Shown: positions 5,263 to 6,382 of the stretch, in pieces
Numbering within the stretch: the stretch's first letter is position 1
Layout of the letters: every line of letters starts with the position of its first letter
Origin: Lachnospiraceae bacterium UBA5895
Lineage (GTDB): Bacteria; Bacillota; Clostridia; Lachnospirales; Lachnospiraceae
Direction of reading: 5' to 3'
NCBI GenBank assembly: GCA_002431915.1
Contig: DJEP01000023.1
Location: 1-6,382, forward strand
DNA length: 6,382 nucleotides
The notes under the pieces: generated by a model
Database searches by the model: none
What the model was told of the DNA's origin: nothing
What the model saw: the letters and a program-made list of their open reading frames with translations, nothing else
Program-made: the position numbers and the translations under genes

Positions 5263-6147
5263 ATGAAAATTGGTTTTATCGGACTGGGTATCATGGGAAA
5301 ACCCATGGCAAAAAATCTGTTAAAAGCGGGATACACCGATCTGTTAGTTAACAATCGGAGTCAGGCTTCCGTGCAGGAACTGGTTGCTGCAGGTGCCAAA
5401 GCCGCTTCCGGACAGGAAATCGGTGCACAGTGTGATGTTGTCATTACTATGCTCCCGAACTCTCCGCAGGTAAAAGAAGTTATGCTGGGAGAAGATGGTG
5501 TGGCATCCTACATGAATCCGGGAGCCGTATTTATTGACTGCAGTTCCATCACCCCCATTGTCTCCAAAGAAATCTATACCAAGCTTCAGGAAAAAGGAAT
5601 CGAAATGCTGGACGCTCCCGTCTCCGGCGGTGAACCCAAAGCGATTGACGGTACCTTAAGTTTCATGGTAGGTGGTAAACAATCTGTGTTTGACACCTAT
5701 AAACCTCTTTTGGATGCCATGGGCAGCTCCGCCGTTCTCTGCGGTGACGTAGGTGCCGGCAATACCACCAAACTTGCCAATCAGATCATCGTAGCTTGTA
5801 ACATCCAGGCATTGGCAGAAGCACTGACATTAGCTCAGAAAGCCGGTGTAGATCCGGAACTGGTATTCCAGGCAATCAAAGGAGGGCTTGCAGGCTCCAC
5901 CGTCATGAATGCCAAGGCTCCTATGATGATCGCCGGCAATGACAAACCCGGATTTAAGATCGATCTGCATATTAAAGATCTGAACAATGTTCTCGACTGT
6001 GCCCATGCCGTTGGCGCACCGGTTCCTATGACTGCGGAAGTACAGGAAATTCTTCAGTGGCTGCACAATCATGACGGCGGTCAAAAGGACCATAGTGCCA
6101 TTGCTCAATACTATGAATATCTGGCTGATATCCATATCGGTCGTTAA
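5263..6147 (+). CDS. garR: 2-hydroxy-3-oxopropionate (tartronate semialdehyde) reductase, GarR/GlxR type
   Basis: This is a 294-residue member of the 3-hydroxyisobutyrate dehydrogenase superfamily, full length. It reduces tartronate semialdehyde to D-glycerate with NAD(P)H in the cytosol, a step in galactarate, glucarate and glyoxylate use. The Rossmann motif GLGIMG is at 7-12. The substrate-binding DAPVSGGEPKAIDGT starts at D117, the catalytic lysine is K170 in NTTKLANQ, and IDLHIKDL carries K238. Stretches such as GIMGKPMAKNLLKAGY, ITMLPNSP, APVSGGEPKAIDGTLS and GGLAGSTVMNAKAPM closely resemble E. coli GarR, so I favour that activity over 3-hydroxyisobutyrate dehydrogenase. An arginine after the second strand (NNRSQ) hints at NADPH. 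The ATG at 5263 has AGGAGG (5248-5253) 9 bases upstream. It is followed 11 bases later by a DapA-family gene and is divergent from the LysR-type regulator. Confidence 0.9.
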   Translation: MKIGFIGLGIMGKPMAKNLLKAGYTDLLVNNRSQASVQELVAAGAKAASGQEIGAQCDVVITMLPNSPQVKEVMLGEDGVASYMNPGAVFIDCSSITPIVSKEIYTKLQEKGIEMLDAPVSGGEPKAIDGTLSFMVGGKQSVFDTYKPLLDAMGSSAVLCGDVGAGNTTKLANQIIVACNIQALAEALTLAQKAGVDPELVFQAIKGGLAGSTVMNAKAPMMIAGNDKPGFKIDLHIKDLNNVLDCAHAVGAPVPMTAEVQEILQWLHNHDGGQKDHSAIAQYYEYLADIHIGR

Positions 6148-6158
6148 GGAGGCTCTCT

Positions 6159-6382
6159 ATGAATACAGATTTTATGCGCGGGGTGGTCGTTCCTATTCTG
6201 ACCGTAATCGACAAAGACGAAAAAATAGACGAAGCAGGTATGCGGGCACAGGTAGACTACGTAATCGAAGGTGGCGTATCCGGAATTCTTGCTTTCGGAT
6301 CTAACGGTGAATTCTACATGGTAGAAGAAGACGAAATGGAACGTGGTCTGAAAATTATGGTCGATCAGGCAGCCGGACGGGT
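6159..6382 (+). CDS. DapA/NanA-family lyase or dehydratase, N-terminal part (partial)
   Basis: The 74 codons present match the start of the class I aldolase family that includes dihydrodipicolinate synthase, N-acetylneuraminate lyase, 2-keto-3-deoxygluconate-type aldolases and 5-dehydro-4-deoxyglucarate dehydratase. They have GVVVPILTVID at the first barrel strand, then VDYVIEGGVSGILAFGSNGEFYMV. G47-S48-N49-G50-E51 takes the place of the GTTGE substrate-carboxylate loop of true DapA, which argues against a lysine-pathway enzyme. The Schiff-base lysine and catalytic tyrosine lie beyond the window. The ATG at 6159 follows AAGGAGG (6146-6152), which overlaps the garR stop, by 6 bases, so the two are co-transcribed. 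Beside garR, a role in sugar-acid catabolism (a keto-deoxy acid cleaved or dehydrated) is the likeliest, but the substrate is open. Confidence 0.85.
   Translation, partial: MNTDFMRGVVVPILTVIDKDEKIDEAGMRAQVDYVIEGGVSGILAFGSNGEFYMVEEDEMERGLKIMVDQAAGR

Noticed and set aside
6071..6304. 77-codon + frame spanning the garR/DapA-family junction
   Set aside because: It overlaps two convincing genes in another frame and its product is low-complexity and Arg-rich.

Overview
The window looks like a chromosomal segment of a gut-type Clostridia (Firmicutes), most likely Lachnospiraceae. Four things suggest this: strong AGGAGG-type ribosome binding sites before almost every gene, moderate GC in the coding regions with AT-rich spacers, short intergenic gaps, and a PAS/GGDEF/EAL protein typical of that group. 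The family placement is an inference. I see no rRNA, tRNA, CRISPR array, insertion sequence or phage gene.

Layout. (1) Bases 1-104 are the 3' end of an AraC-type regulator on the + strand. It converges, with only 4 bases between stops, on a long minus-strand gene for a PAS / degenerate-GGDEF / intact-EAL protein, predicted to be a c-di-GMP phosphodiesterase (109 to 1761, or to 1812 if an ACG start is used). (2) A 256-base AT-rich spacer holds the divergent promoters of that gene and of a two-gene + operon. The operon encodes a MarR-family regulator (2069-2503) and a TSUP (TauE/SafE) membrane transporter (2505-3281). Two tandem copies of a TTCATTTTTG element before the MarR gene are the best operator candidate. 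(3) The transporter gene overlaps tail to tail, by 9 bases, a minus-strand gene for a LOG-family phosphoribohydrolase (3273-3869). The operon's apparent intrinsic terminator lies inside the last codons of that LOG gene. (4) The LOG gene is coupled by an ATGA overlap to an unusual LysR-type regulator (3866-4961). This regulator carries a second complete LysR helix-turn-helix and linker helix at its C-terminus, and the gene has a one-base frameshift in a C5 run near its 5' end. (5) Divergent from it, after a 301-base spacer, is a + strand sugar-acid operon. It encodes a GarR-type tartronate semialdehyde reductase (5263-6147) and the start of a DapA/NanA-family lyase or dehydratase (6159 to the window edge). 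The spacer carries a good lysR promoter, a candidate LTTR site and a short, possibly frameshifted small ORF.

How they work together. The LysR-type regulator probably controls the divergent garR operon. In that operon the DapA-family enzyme would process a keto-deoxy sugar acid, and GarR would reduce the tartronate semialdehyde released upstream to glycerate. The MarR protein probably controls its own operon with the TSUP exporter. The EAL protein would lower c-di-GMP independently.

The most unusual items are the double-headed LysR regulator and a cluster of small lesions: an ACG where a start codon is expected, a C5 frameshift, and an A8 frameshift candidate. These may be real mutations, recoding or sequence errors.
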